Source of the DNA: Mucilaginibacter rivuli
Lineage (GTDB): Bacteria; Bacteroidota; Bacteroidia; Sphingobacteriales; Sphingobacteriaceae
NCBI RefSeq assembly: GCF_019391655.1
Contig: NZ_JAHXPQ010000001.1
Span: 682,001-746,000, forward strand
Direction of reading: 5' to 3'
DNA: 64,000 nucleotides
The translations under genes were made by a program, and so were the position numbers. Numbering within the stretch: the stretch's first letter is position 1; each line of letters begins with the position of its first letter. Of this stretch, positions 17,306 through 25,342 are shown piece after piece. Under the pieces are notes generated by a model. That model was not told where the DNA came from. It worked only from the letters and a program-made list of their open reading frames with translations, and ran no database searches.

Positions 17306-18121
17306 TTATACCCCACTAAAAATTGAAAAACCACCATCCACATTCACTACCGTACCGGTAACAAATTTTGAAGCATCGCTTAATAACCACACCAATGCGC
17401 CAATCAGCTCATCGGCATCGCCAAAACGGCCAAATGGTGTTTTTTTAAGTACCAGGTTACCGCGCTCAGTATAGCTGCCATCGGGCTGGGTTAATAGTGT
17501 GCGGTTTTGCTCGGTTAAAAAGAAACCCGGGGCAATGGCATTAATGCGGATGGTATCGCCATGGCGGCGCGCCGTTTCCACCGCGAACCATTTGGTATAA
17601 ATATCAATAGCGGCTTTACCCATACTGTAACCCAATACCTTGGTAATTACACCCTGCGGCGCCATTGATGATATATTTACAATACTGCCTTTACCTGTTT
17701 GGGCAATAGCCTCACCAAATATTTGTGTAGGTATCATAGTGCCGTACAGGTTGAGGTCCATCACCTGCTTCATGGCATCCATGTTCAGTTTAAATACATC
17801 ATCGCCGGGTTGTACAACGGCACCCGGCATATTACCGCCCGCGCCGTTAACCAAACCATCAATGCGGCCATAAGTGTCTATCACTTTGTTTTTTGCTGCG
17901 ATAAGCTGCTCTTCATTCATTACATCGGCAACTAAAGCAATGGCTTTACCACCTGATGCATTGATGGCGGCGGCACGTTCTTCGGCTACAGCCTGGTTGC
18001 GGCCCAATATGCCTACTGTGGCACCGGCCTGCGCAATACCTTTAGTGAAAGCATCGCCTAAAATTCCGGTACCACCGGTTACTATAATTACTTTATCGGT
18101 TAGCGAGAAATTGATATCCAT
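17306..18121 (-). CDS. SDR-family D-mannonate oxidoreductase (fructuronate reductase)
   Basis: A 271-residue short-chain dehydrogenase: NAD(P)-binding [11 protein letters not shown] (about 16-26), NGAGGNMPG, active-site S and YSMGKAA (Tyr-x-x-x-Lys, near residues 165-169) and a C-terminal VVNVDGGFS. Its place directly before uxuA (14 nt) points to reduction of D-fructuronate to D-mannonate, as for the SDR-type UxuB of Bacteroidota and Thermotoga; it is not related to the E. coli UxuB family. The assignment rests on context plus close similarity in length and motifs to these SDRs. A LacI-type palindrome about 108-123 nt upstream may control it. Confidence 0.85.
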   Translation of the reverse strand: MDINFSLTDKVIIVTGGTGILGDAFTKGIAQAGATVGILGRNQAVAEERAAAINASGGKAIALVADVMNEEQLIAAKNKVIDTYGRIDGLVNGAGGNMPGAVVQPGDDVFKLNMDAMKQVMDLNLYGTMIPTQIFGEAIAQTGKGSIVNISSMAPQGVITKVLGYSMGKAAIDIYTKWFAVETARRHGDTIRINAIAPGFFLTEQNRTLLTQPDGSYTERGNLVLKKTPFGRFGDADELIGALVWLLSDASKFVTGTVVNVDGGFSIFSGV

Positions 18122-18228
18122 TACTGAGATTTTGTTTGGTTATGATGATGTTTATAAAATGAGATAGACATCCGCCTGCTAAATTGCTTAAATTTTAGCA
18201 TATCATTATAAAAAGGGGCTTTTTTTCT

Positions 18229-18244
18229 ACGCAAACGTTTACGC
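18229..18244. promoter_or_regulatory. candidate LacI-family operator
   Basis: CGCAAACGTTTACG (18230-18243) is a near-palindrome around AAACGTTT with one mismatched pair, close to the GTAAACGTTTAC shape of LacI-family sites. It is about 110 nt upstream of the SDR start. No lacI-type gene is in the window. Confidence 0.4.
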
Positions 18245-18410
18245 TAAAACCAGGGTATGATGGCAAGAAAAGCATTCCGCCCAATATGAAATTGACAAGG
18301 CAATGATATATAAAAAGGTGCTTGGGATATAATTAAGCCATGTTTTCAAACTTTTATACCGAACAGGTAAAAAATTATCCGATTAAATTTTTAAATTATT
18401 TTTAAAGCTA

Positions 18411-18418
18411 TATCTTTG
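18411..18418 (+). promoter_or_regulatory. -7 box (TATCTTTG) of the tRNA-Glu pair
   Basis: Consensus TAnnTTTG match about 120 nt before the first tRNA-Glu, in an AT-rich stretch. A long precursor RNA would be made. Confidence 0.5.
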
Positions 18419-18539
18419 CAATCCCAAAATAAGGGTTGTTCTTTTTGTTTTGAAGGTTAATTATAGCACGCAAGTTTATTAACCGACATCACAATAAAAA
18501 TAAAATAGCAAATGCCATAAAAGGTAGAGATACTAAAAT

Positions 18540-18611
18540 GGCCCGTTCGTCTAGGGGTTAGGACGTTAGATTTTCATTCTAGAAACAGGGGTTCGATTCC
18601 CCTACGGGCTA
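18540..18611 (+). tRNA. tRNA-Glu (UUC), copy 1
   Basis: A 72-nt cloverleaf: acceptor GGCCCGT pairs with ACGGGCT (G-U at the end), anticodon loop TTTTCAT at 18571-18577 with anticodon TTC (18573-18575), T-arm AGGGG-TTCGATT-CCCCT, discriminator A. CCA is not encoded. Confidence 0.97.
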
Positions 18612-18644
18612 CTTTTTAATATCAGTCATTAGTCGTTAGTTCAA

Positions 18645-18683
18645 AGTCTTGAGTCGCTTTGAAAACATTTCCGACTCAAGACT
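18645..18683. repeat. perfect 12-bp inverted repeat between the two tRNA-Glu genes
   Basis: AGTCTTGAGTCG (18645-18656) pairs exactly with 18672-18683 around a 15-nt loop. It has no T-tract, so it is more likely a processing hairpin in the joint precursor or a REP-like insert. Confidence 0.6.
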
Positions 18684-18705
18684 TATAACTACAGACTCAA
18701 AAAAT

Positions 18706-18777
18706 GGCCCGTTCGTCTAGGGGTTAGGACGTTAGATTTTCATTCTAGAAACAGGGGTTCGATTCCCCTACGGGCTA
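18706..18777 (+). tRNA. tRNA-Glu (UUC), copy 2
   Basis: Identical over all 72 nt to the copy at 18540-18611, with anticodon TTC at 18739-18741. A terminator follows within a few bases, so both tRNAs probably come from one transcript. Confidence 0.97.
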
Positions 18778-18779
18778 CT

Positions 18780-18817
18780 AAAGGAAACGTACAATTATGG
18801 ACGTTTCCTTTTTTTAT
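18780..18817 (+). terminator. rho-independent terminator of the tRNA-Glu pair
   Basis: AAAGGAAACGT (18780-18790) pairs with 18801-18811 around a 10-nt loop and merges into a run of Ts. Confidence 0.85.
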
Positions 18818-18934
18818 GGAGTTTCCTTTTTGACTGCCAGGAAATTAAAGCCTTCATTTAAGCCAAAAAAGGTGTTCGACTCCCTTCAGAAAGCTAATAC
18901 CGATAAATTAGATGGTATATAATATGATTAGCCT

Positions 18935-19495
18935 CTACACAAAAACATCCAAATAAGTAACGCTATCTGTAACAGGCAGTATTCCATGTTTTTGCAGCGC
19001 GCTAAAATAAAGGCTGTCGCCTTTTTTAAGGGTGTATTCGGTATCTCCTATCTGCATTTTCATTTCACCATCAATAATAAAAACATACTCTTCACCTTCG
19101 TGCGATAGCTGGTGCGGTATAACCTCGCCTTTTTTAGCCACAAACAAAAACGGCTGCATCTTCTTTTCGTGAAACTCGGTAGCGTAAGGAAAAATAGAGT
19201 AGCCTTTATCGGTATTGGTCAACTTTTGCATTGCCGTATCAAATGTGGTAATAATGGCTTTATCGCGGCCATGCTGCTCCATCAGGTTTGAAATATTGGT
19301 GCCTAACATCTGGGCTATTTTTACCAGCGTAGCTACCGAGGGTACAGTGCGGTTGTTCTCGATTTTCGAGATCATGCTTTTCGACAGGCCGCAGGCATCA
19401 GCAATGTCCTGCAGGGTCCTTTGCTGACTTGATCTGAGTGTCTTTATCCTGTCGCCAATATTAAAACCTGAATTATCCGATGGGCTGTTGTCCAT
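18935..19495 (-). CDS. XRE-family transcriptional regulator with cupin domain
   Basis: A 186-residue regulator: helix-turn-helix of the XRE/Cro type at about 14-70 (TLQDIADACGLSKSMISKIE) joined to a C-terminal cupin_2 domain at about 110-186, with likely ligand or metal residues H128, H132, E136 and H170. Such proteins sense a small molecule in the cupin and bind a dyad with the HTH. It is divergent from the GH39-like gene and lies between the uronate genes and the pectin hydrolases, so it is the best candidate for their regulator (inference). A perfect 23-bp palindrome lies in its own upstream region, behind a TAAGTTTG promoter box. Confidence 0.9.
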   Translation of the reverse strand: MDNSPSDNSGFNIGDRIKTLRSSQQRTLQDIADACGLSKSMISKIENNRTVPSVATLVKIAQMLGTNISNLMEQHGRDKAIITTFDTAMQKLTNTDKGYSIFPYATEFHEKKMQPFLFVAKKGEVIPHQLSHEGEEYVFIIDGEMKMQIGDTEYTLKKGDSLYFSALQKHGILPVTDSVTYLDVFV

Positions 19496-19534
19496 GTAAT
19501 GAAAATGATGCTGGGGGTTTTATTCTACTTCACC

Positions 19535-19542
19535 CAAACTTA
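19535..19542 (-). promoter_or_regulatory. -7 box (TAAGTTTG) of the XRE-cupin gene
   Basis: A TAnnTTTG match on the minus strand 40 nt before the start codon, giving a leader of about 34 nt. The dyad at 19571-19593 falls just upstream, near the expected -33 region. Confidence 0.5.
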
Positions 19543-19570
19543 ATGTAAAATTAATATATTCTAATGTATA

Positions 19571-19593
19571 ATTATTCAACAATGTTGAATAAT
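19571..19593. promoter_or_regulatory. perfect 23-bp dyad, candidate operator for the XRE-cupin regulator
   Basis: Arms ATTATTCAACA (19571-19581) and TGTTGAATAAT (19583-19593) are exact reverse complements around one central base, in the divergent spacer between the regulator and the GH39-like gene. Its place fits autoregulation and control of the hydrolase side; binding is inferred. Confidence 0.65.
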
Positions 19594-19675
19594 TTGAAAC
19601 ATTGTTTATTTGTCTGATTTTTTTTATAGTTTAGCAAACCGTTTCCAAATAAACATAAAACCAATTAAACTAAAT

Positions 19676-21361
19676 ATGAAAAAGCTATTCTGTAATATTT
19701 TGCAGCTTTTATTAATAGTATTTGCCTGTTATAACAGCGCGAATGCCCAGCTATTATCCCCTGTGCAGGTATCTGTAGATATGGCCAAACCGATAGCGCC
19801 AATGAAACCCATTTGGGCCTGGTTTGGGTACGATGAGCCAAACTATACTTACATGAAGGACGGCAAAAAACTCTTATCCGAAATATCGGCCATGAGCCCT
19901 GTACCAGTTTACGTGCGTACACACAGTTTATTGGTAACCGGTGATGGCGTAGCCGCATTAAAATGGGGGTCAACCAATGCTTATACTGAAGATGCCAATG
20001 GTAACCCGGTATACAGCTGGAAAATAATAGACAGCATTTTTGATACTTACGTTAAACGCGGAATGAAACCCCTGGCACAAATTGGGTTTATGCCTGAAGC
20101 CTTATCCAGCCACCCGCAGCCCTATCGCCACCATTGGAAACCCGGCGATAATTACAACGATATTTACACCGGATGGGCCTACCCGCCAAAAGATTATAAA
20201 AAATGGGGCGAGCTGGTTTACCAATGGGTAAAGCATAGTGTTGAGCGTTATGGGAAAAAAGAAGTGGAGAGCTGGTATTGGGAACTATGGAACGAGCCAA
20301 ATGGTGGATACTGGAAAGGCACGCCAAAGGAGTTTTTTAAACTGTACGATTACTCATCTGACGCGGTAAAGCGCGCGTTACCCACAGCCCGCATAGGCGG
20401 AGCGGATGTTACCGGTGGTGGTATGAAGTTTCTGCACGATTTTATTAAACATTGTTTAACCGATACCAATGCAGTTACCGGTAAAATAGGTGCACCGCTT
20501 GATGCCATACTCTTCCACGCCAAGGGCTCGCCTCAATTAGCCAATAATATGGTAAGGATGGATGTGCGCAGGCAACTGCGTGATATTGCCAATAACTTTA
20601 AAGTGATAGGCTCTTTCCCCGAAGTGAAGAATCTGCCGATCATCATTGGCGAATCTGACCCCGAAGGTTGTGCCGCCTGCGGTATGGCGACCAATCCGCA
20701 AAACGCGTATCGTAACGGTACCATGTATTCCAGCTATACTGCCGCCGCTTTCGCGCGAAAATATGAGCTGGCCGATCAGTATAAAGCAAACCTCACAGGC
20801 GCGGTATCCTGGTCGTTCGAGTTTGAAGATCAGCCCTGGTTTTACGGCTTCCGCGATCTGGCAACAAACGGTGTTGATAAACCGGTGTTGAATGTATTCA
20901 GGATGTATGGCATGATGACCGGCGAACGGATGACAGCCACCAGTAACCGCATGTACCCGCTTAAAACTGTTTTAGATTCGAGCGTTCGTGGTGCGCAAAC
21001 AGATGTAGGCGTGCTGGCATCAAAAGATAAAAAATCGGCCTCGGTAATGGTATGGAACTATCATGACGAAGATAAGGTAGGAACACCTGAACCCATTAAA
21101 CTATCTATCAGCAATGTGCAAGCTAAAGCGGTTACCATTACCCATTACCGTATTGATGCCGAGCACAGCAACTCTTACGAAGTATGGAAAAAAATGGGAT
21201 CGCCGTTAAAACCAACAGCTGAGCAAGTAGCGACCCTTGAAAAAGCCGGGCAATTGCAAACCATGGGCATCCCTGCAAAAGCTACGGTGAACAATGGTAC
21301 GCTCGATGTCAATATTTTGTTACCAAGGCAGGGCGTATCATTAATAAAGCTAACTTGGTAG
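19676..21361 (+). CDS. secreted GH39-like glycoside hydrolase
   Basis: A 561-residue exported protein: ATG at 19676 begins a signal peptide (MKKLFCNILQLLLIVFACYN, cleavage after NAQ); the longer in-frame start at 19610 lacks one. A (beta/alpha)8 domain spans about 35-420 with acid/base motif YWELWNEPNGGYW (E207) and a candidate nucleophile in IIIGESDPEG (E326), followed by a small beta-sandwich. The first motif is typical of GH39 (beta-xylosidase, alpha-L-iduronidase); the nucleophile context is unusual, so substrate may differ from known GH39. In this setting a role on a pectin or xylan side chain is likely. It heads a co-directional run with the PQQ-type dehydrogenase, GH105 and CE8 genes. 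Confidence 0.8.
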   Translation: MKKLFCNILQLLLIVFACYNSANAQLLSPVQVSVDMAKPIAPMKPIWAWFGYDEPNYTYMKDGKKLLSEISAMSPVPVYVRTHSLLVTGDGVAALKWGSTNAYTEDANGNPVYSWKIIDSIFDTYVKRGMKPLAQIGFMPEALSSHPQPYRHHWKPGDNYNDIYTGWAYPPKDYKKWGELVYQWVKHSVERYGKKEVESWYWELWNEPNGGYWKGTPKEFFKLYDYSSDAVKRALPTARIGGADVTGGGMKFLHDFIKHCLTDTNAVTGKIGAPLDAILFHAKGSPQLANNMVRMDVRRQLRDIANNFKVIGSFPEVKNLPIIIGESDPEGCAACGMATNPQNAYRNGTMYSSYTAAAFARKYELADQYKANLTGAVSWSFEFEDQPWFYGFRDLATNGVDKPVLNVFRMYGMMTGERMTATSNRMYPLKTVLDSSVRGAQTDVGVLASKDKKSASVMVWNYHDEDKVGTPEPIKLSISNVQAKAVTITHYRIDAEHSNSYEVWKKMGSPLKPTAEQVATLEKAGQLQTMGIPAKATVNNGTLDVNILLPRQGVSLIKLTW

Positions 21362-21432
21362 TTTATAACCGTATGAAAAGAACGAGTTACCAGTAAGAAC
21401 GTTTCTTATACTTGTAAAACCAAATAAAACCA

Positions 21433-22707
21433 ATGAATAGTTACTTAAAAAAAATTACATCTGCTGCAGCAATACTTGCATTGCCATTGCTTACCGCATT
21501 TGCACAAACAGCCCCGGCGCCGTTACCAGTGCCTGCCTTGAAAGTTCCGGCAGGTTTTAACTTTAGCGTAGTTGCCGAAACCGGTACCAGGGCAAGGCAT
21601 ATTGTAGTTACACCAAATGGCCTCATCTATGTAAAGCTGGCCAGGCCAACTAAAGATGGTAAAGGTGTTTTAGTATTGCAGGAGGATGCAACAGGCAAGG
21701 CCACCTTAAAATCGGGTTTCGGAAATTATGGCGGCACTGGTGTGTATCTTAAAAATGGTTACCTGTACACTTCGTCAAACCAGGAAGTTTTCAGGTATAA
21801 ACTGGATGATAAAAATGAAGTGATCAACCCTGCCGCACCCGAAAAAATTATTACAGGATTAAAAATGGGAAGGGAGCACGAAACCAAATCTATCGTTCTG
21901 GATAACGCAGGCAATATTTATGTAAACATTGGCGCTTACTCCAATTCATGCCAGGAGCACGATCGTCAAAAGGGCTCAATGGGCGTAAAAGGTTGCCCTA
22001 TTTTGGATTCTGCAGGCGGAATATGGCAGTTTAAAGCCGATAAGCCGAACCAGACCTACAAAGATGGTGTGCGATATACTACAGGCTTAAGAAACGTGGT
22101 GGGCCTTGACTGGAATCAGCAACTCAACCAGCTCTTTGTAATGCAGCATGGCCGCGATCAGCTGCACGATATCTTCCCGGATATGTTTACCGTAAAAGAA
22201 TCTGCGCTGTTACCTGCCGAGTGTATGTATGCACTGAAAAAAGGCGATAACGCAGGCTGGCCGTATATGTACTACGATCAGAACCAGCACAAAAAGATCA
22301 TGGCTCCCGAATATGGTGGCGATGGCAAAAAAGAAGCCGTGGGCAATTTTATCGATCCTGTTGTTGCTTTCCCCGGCCACCTTGCGCCAAACGGCTTGTT
22401 GTTTTATACCGGCAATCAATTCCCCGAGAAATATAAGAACGGAGCTTTCGTAGCTTTCCATGGTTCATGGAACCGCTCGCCTGAGCCTCAGGCAGGTTAC
22501 TTTGTGGTATTCCAGCCTTTTAAAAATGGTAAGCCCGCAGGTGATTGGGAAGTGTTTGCAGATAACTTTGCAGGAACTCCCGAAAAAGTAGCATCCGGAC
22601 GGGCCGACCGCCGCCCATGTGGCCTTGCATTAGGATCGGATGGTTCTTTATATGTAACCGATGATAGCAAAGGCACGATATTTAAAATAACCTATTCGGC
22701 AAAATAA
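21433..22707 (+). CDS. secreted PQQ-dependent sugar (sorbosone-type) dehydrogenase
   Basis: A 424-residue exported beta-propeller protein with signal peptide to about residue 25 (AILALPLLTAFAQ). Repeated blades include GLIYVKL, GNIYVNIGAY, GLRNVVGLDW, QHGRDQLHDIFPD, FHGSWNRSPEPQ and CGLALGSDGSLYVTD, the pattern of the L-sorbosone dehydrogenase / soluble glucose dehydrogenase group, which uses pyrroloquinoline quinone and oxidises sugars in the periplasm. Substrate is unknown. It sits 71 nt after the GH39-like gene and before GH105; a diheme cytochrome c at 25700 could be the electron acceptor (inference). No PQQ synthesis genes are visible. A TATACTTG near-match to the -7 box precedes it. Confidence 0.8.
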   Translation: MNSYLKKITSAAAILALPLLTAFAQTAPAPLPVPALKVPAGFNFSVVAETGTRARHIVVTPNGLIYVKLARPTKDGKGVLVLQEDATGKATLKSGFGNYGGTGVYLKNGYLYTSSNQEVFRYKLDDKNEVINPAAPEKIITGLKMGREHETKSIVLDNAGNIYVNIGAYSNSCQEHDRQKGSMGVKGCPILDSAGGIWQFKADKPNQTYKDGVRYTTGLRNVVGLDWNQQLNQLFVMQHGRDQLHDIFPDMFTVKESALLPAECMYALKKGDNAGWPYMYYDQNQHKKIMAPEYGGDGKKEAVGNFIDPVVAFPGHLAPNGLLFYTGNQFPEKYKNGAFVAFHGSWNRSPEPQAGYFVVFQPFKNGKPAGDWEVFADNFAGTPEKVASGRADRRPCGLALGSDGSLYVTDDSKGTIFKITYSAK

Positions 22708-22728
22708 TATTTGCTAAAAGATTGATTA

Positions 22729-22756
22729 AAAGGGGCGGCTATCCGCCCTTTTTTTG
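22729..22756 (+). terminator. terminator after the PQQ-type dehydrogenase
   Basis: GC-rich stem (GGGCGG with CCGCCC, one bulged G, 4-nt loop) followed by seven Ts. It separates the dehydrogenase from GH105, which then has its own promoter. Confidence 0.8.
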
Positions 22757-22796
22757 TTTCATAACAGTATAGGATGCTAACTTTCAAAACTTCTGT

Positions 22797-22804
22797 TAGC
22801 TTTG
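22797..22804 (+). promoter_or_regulatory. -7 box (TAGCTTTG) of the GH105 gene
   Basis: Consensus TAnnTTTG match right after the terminator. Transcription would begin near 22811, which rules out the in-frame TTG at 22802 as translation start. Confidence 0.55.
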
Positions 22805-22867
22805 TGTATAACCAATTCATTGTACAACCTTATCGGGATGAATAGTCCGGTAGCTATACATTTTTTA

Positions 22868-24262
22868 ATGAGATCATTTGCTAAAACACACAAGCGTTGT
22901 GCCCGTTTAGGGTATGTTACGGCAGGCTTTGCACTGCTATTGGCCCAATTGCCTCAAACCCTGTTGGCGCAAACTACAACTGCAAAAAGTAACGATGTTA
23001 CCACGCCGCTGCACCTGATGAAGCCTGCCTACGTAACCCCTTACGGAGAAACAAAACAGGCCGACGTAAAAGCGGTCCTGGATAAGGTTTATCATTACCT
23101 GGATACCACCACGCCTTACCAACTGATCGATCAAACCGGTAAAGAACCCATTACCGATCTTAGCAAAGCCAACTCCAACAGCATTTTTATGCCCGGCGAT
23201 TTCAGGCTGCTCAGCTACGAGTGGGGGGTAACCTACACCGGTATGCTGGAAGCAGGCGCCGCCACCGGCGATGCTAAATATACAGACTACACCATGAAGC
23301 GTGTAGAGTTTATAGGTAATGCGGTCGCCGCCTATAAAAACTACCTTAAGACCTCGCCGGGCGCTAAAACACCGGTAAACTCTATACTTAACCCGCAAGC
23401 GCTGGACGATTGCGGTTCCATTACCGCGTCCTTCATCAAAGCCGAACGCGCGGGCGCTTCCAAAACGTTGCTAAGGCCGGTTATTGATAATGCTATCAAC
23501 TTTATCCTCACCAAACAGTTCCGTTTAACTGATGGTACGCTGGCCCGTAACCGCCCGCAACCAAATACCTTGTGGTTGGATGACCTGTACATGAGCTTAC
23601 CCGCTATTGTACAAATGGGCGCGTTAACCGGCGACAAAAAATACTTCGACGAAGCGGTTAAGCAATACAGTCTTTTCTCAAAACGCATGTTCAATAACGA
23701 GCGCGGCCTGTATATGCACGGCTGGGTTCAGGATATGGACCCGCACCCGCAGTTCCACTGGGCACGTGCCAATGGTTGGGCCATCCTCACCAAAATCGAA
23801 CTGCTGGATGCCCTGCCTGCAAATCATCCCGGAAGGGCAACCATATTGGCCATGCTTAAAAAACATGCCGCAGGCCTGGCGCAACGCCAGGATGGCACAG
23901 GTTTCTGGCACCAATTACTTGACAGGAACGACTCTTACCTCGAAACATCCGCTACAGCCATTTATGCCTACTGCTTTGCCCGTGCCGTTAACAAAGGCTG
24001 GTTAGATGCCAAAGCTTACGGCCCTGCTGCCCTATTAGCCTGGAATGCCGTTAGCACCAAGGTAAATGCCGGCGGACAGGTAGAAGGCACCTGCGTTGGT
24101 ACAGGCATGGGTTTCGATCCCGCCTTTTACTATTACAGGCCCGTAAATAACTATGCCGCGCATGGCTATGGCCCGGTATTACTGGCCGGTGCCGAAATTT
24201 ACCGTATGCTGCAAAACCATCCTTTTGTTATTAACGATAGCTCTGTTCAGATAAATAAATAA
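22868..24262 (+). CDS. GH105 unsaturated (rhamno)galacturonyl/glucuronyl hydrolase
   Basis: A secreted (alpha/alpha)6-barrel hydrolase of family GH105 (YteR/YesR group), which removes the unsaturated uronic acid left at chain ends by pectate or rhamnogalacturonan lyases. From ATG 22868 a signal peptide ends at LPQTLLAQ; ATG at 22838 is an alternative. Core motifs include DDLYMSLPAIVQM, MHGWVQDMDPHPQFHWARANG, GTGFWHQLLD, ETSATAIYAY and GTGMGFDPAFYYYRP. Length after the signal (about 430) is somewhat above typical cytoplasmic members (about 370). It precedes the pectinesterase. The lyase that would make its substrate is not in the window. Confidence 0.85.
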   Translation: MRSFAKTHKRCARLGYVTAGFALLLAQLPQTLLAQTTTAKSNDVTTPLHLMKPAYVTPYGETKQADVKAVLDKVYHYLDTTTPYQLIDQTGKEPITDLSKANSNSIFMPGDFRLLSYEWGVTYTGMLEAGAATGDAKYTDYTMKRVEFIGNAVAAYKNYLKTSPGAKTPVNSILNPQALDDCGSITASFIKAERAGASKTLLRPVIDNAINFILTKQFRLTDGTLARNRPQPNTLWLDDLYMSLPAIVQMGALTGDKKYFDEAVKQYSLFSKRMFNNERGLYMHGWVQDMDPHPQFHWARANGWAILTKIELLDALPANHPGRATILAMLKKHAAGLAQRQDGTGFWHQLLDRNDSYLETSATAIYAYCFARAVNKGWLDAKAYGPAALLAWNAVSTKVNAGGQVEGTCVGTGMGFDPAFYYYRPVNNYAAHGYGPVLLAGAEIYRMLQNHPFVINDSSVQINK

Positions 24263-24289
24263 GCTATTTACAATTGCTATCTATTTTAT

Positions 24290-24297
24290 TAGTTTTG
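24290..24297 (+). promoter_or_regulatory. -7 box (TAGTTTTG) of the pectinesterase gene
   Basis: TAnnTTTG match 43 nt before the ATG; TTG at 24274-24276 is a possible upstream element. It overlaps the left arm of the inverted repeat at 24291-24334. Confidence 0.45.
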
Positions 24298-24334
24298 ACA
24301 ACCGCAATGTAACCGATTGCGGTTTGTCAAAACT
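24291..24334. promoter_or_regulatory. 18-bp inverted repeat overlapping the pectinesterase promoter/leader
   Basis: Left arm 24291-24308 and right arm 24316-24334 pair fully except for one bulged A, around the 7-nt loop GTAACCG, and end 6 nt before the ATG. There is no T-tract after it. It could be an operator, a leader hairpin that hides the start codon region, or a bidirectional stop after GH105. Confidence 0.6.
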
Positions 24335-24340
24335 TAAATT

Positions 24341-25342
24341 ATGAAAGCAAGATTATCCATCATTACCTTACTTGTATTGATCTCGGCCTGCGTATTCTCG
24401 CAGGTACCCGGCTATCCTAAAGATATTACTGTTGCCCTGGATGGCAGCGGCAACTACAAAACCATACAGGAGGCCGTAAACTCCGTGCGCGATTTTGGCC
24501 AGCGGGTTACCATCCATATCAAAAAAGGTACCTACCATGAAAAATTGGTGATCGGCACCTTTAAAACCCAGGTCACGCTCGAAGGCGAGGATAAAGATAA
24601 TACCATCATCACCAACGATGATTACTCAGGCAAAGCTGTTCCGGGTGGTAAGGATATATATGGCAGGGATAAATTTACCACGTTCAACAGCTACACCATA
24701 CTGGTTCAGGGTAGCGATTTTGTGGCTAAAAACCTCACCATACAAAACACCGCGGGCAGGGTGGGCCAGGCCGTCGCCCTCCATGTTGAAGGCGACCGCT
24801 GCACCATCGAAAACTGCCGCATACTGGGTAACCAGGATACCCTTTACGTAAGTAACGAGGCCAGCCGCCAGTATTACAAAGACTGCTACATTGAAGGCAC
24901 TACCGATTTTATCTTCGGCGAGGCTACCTGCGTTTTCCAAAGCTGCACCATCCGCAACCTCATGAACTCGTATACTACTGCCGCGTCAACCACATCGCGC
25001 CAAAAATATGGCTACGTGTTTTTTGATTGTAAGATAGTAGCCGACACCACAATTAAGAAGGTTTACCTTGGCCGCCCTTGGCGCTCTTATGCCAAAACGG
25101 TTTACATCCGCTGCAACCTGGGCCCTCAAATACTGCCCGAAGGCTGGAACCCCTGGAAAGGCGACAACATGTTTTTAGACAAGGAAAAAACCGCTTACTA
25201 TGCCGAGTACCAAAGCACTGGCCCGGGAGCCAATGCCAAAAGCCGGGTACCATGGTCGCACCAGTTAACAGCCGCCCAAGCTAAACGATACACCCTCGCC
25301 AATATTTTTGCCGGTCGCGATAGCTGGGAGCCGGGTAAATAG
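24341..25342 (+). CDS. secreted pectinesterase (CE8)
   Basis: Pectin methylesterase removes methyl groups from homogalacturonan, giving pectate and methanol. The 333-residue protein has a signal peptide (to about residue 20) and a right-handed beta-helix with all CE8 catalytic residues: Q143, Q165 and D166 in GNQDTLYV, nucleophile D189 in TTDFIFGEA, and R245/W247 in LGRPWRSY. Full length, no truncation. It is the last gene of the pectin run (GH39-like, PQQ-type dehydrogenase, GH105, CE8) and its stop codon touches the first unit of a tandem repeat array. A strong hairpin lies between its promoter box and start. Confidence 0.95.
   Translation: MKARLSIITLLVLISACVFSQVPGYPKDITVALDGSGNYKTIQEAVNSVRDFGQRVTIHIKKGTYHEKLVIGTFKTQVTLEGEDKDNTIITNDDYSGKAVPGGKDIYGRDKFTTFNSYTILVQGSDFVAKNLTIQNTAGRVGQAVALHVEGDRCTIENCRILGNQDTLYVSNEASRQYYKDCYIEGTTDFIFGEATCVFQSCTIRNLMNSYTTAASTTSRQKYGYVFFDCKIVADTTIKKVYLGRPWRSYAKTVYIRCNLGPQILPEGWNPWKGDNMFLDKEKTAYYAEYQSTGPGANAKSRVPWSHQLTAAQAKRYTLANIFAGRDSWEPGK

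Larger units (their letters stand above)
18122..18539. other. intergenic region between the uronate genes and tRNA-Glu
   Basis: About 420 nt without a gene. It holds the LacI-type palindrome at 18229-18244 and the tRNA promoter box at 18411-18418. No small ORF with good start or composition is visible. Confidence 0.5.

Noticed and set aside
18866..18900. tRNA-like T-arm (GTTCGACTCCCTTC) after the tRNA-Glu terminator
   Set aside because: Only a T-arm-like word; no acceptor or anticodon stem can be built, so at best a tRNA 3' scrap.
22937..23398. 153-codon frame opposite GH105
   Set aside because: Antisense shadow in a GC-rich coding region; GH105 motifs run through it on the plus strand.
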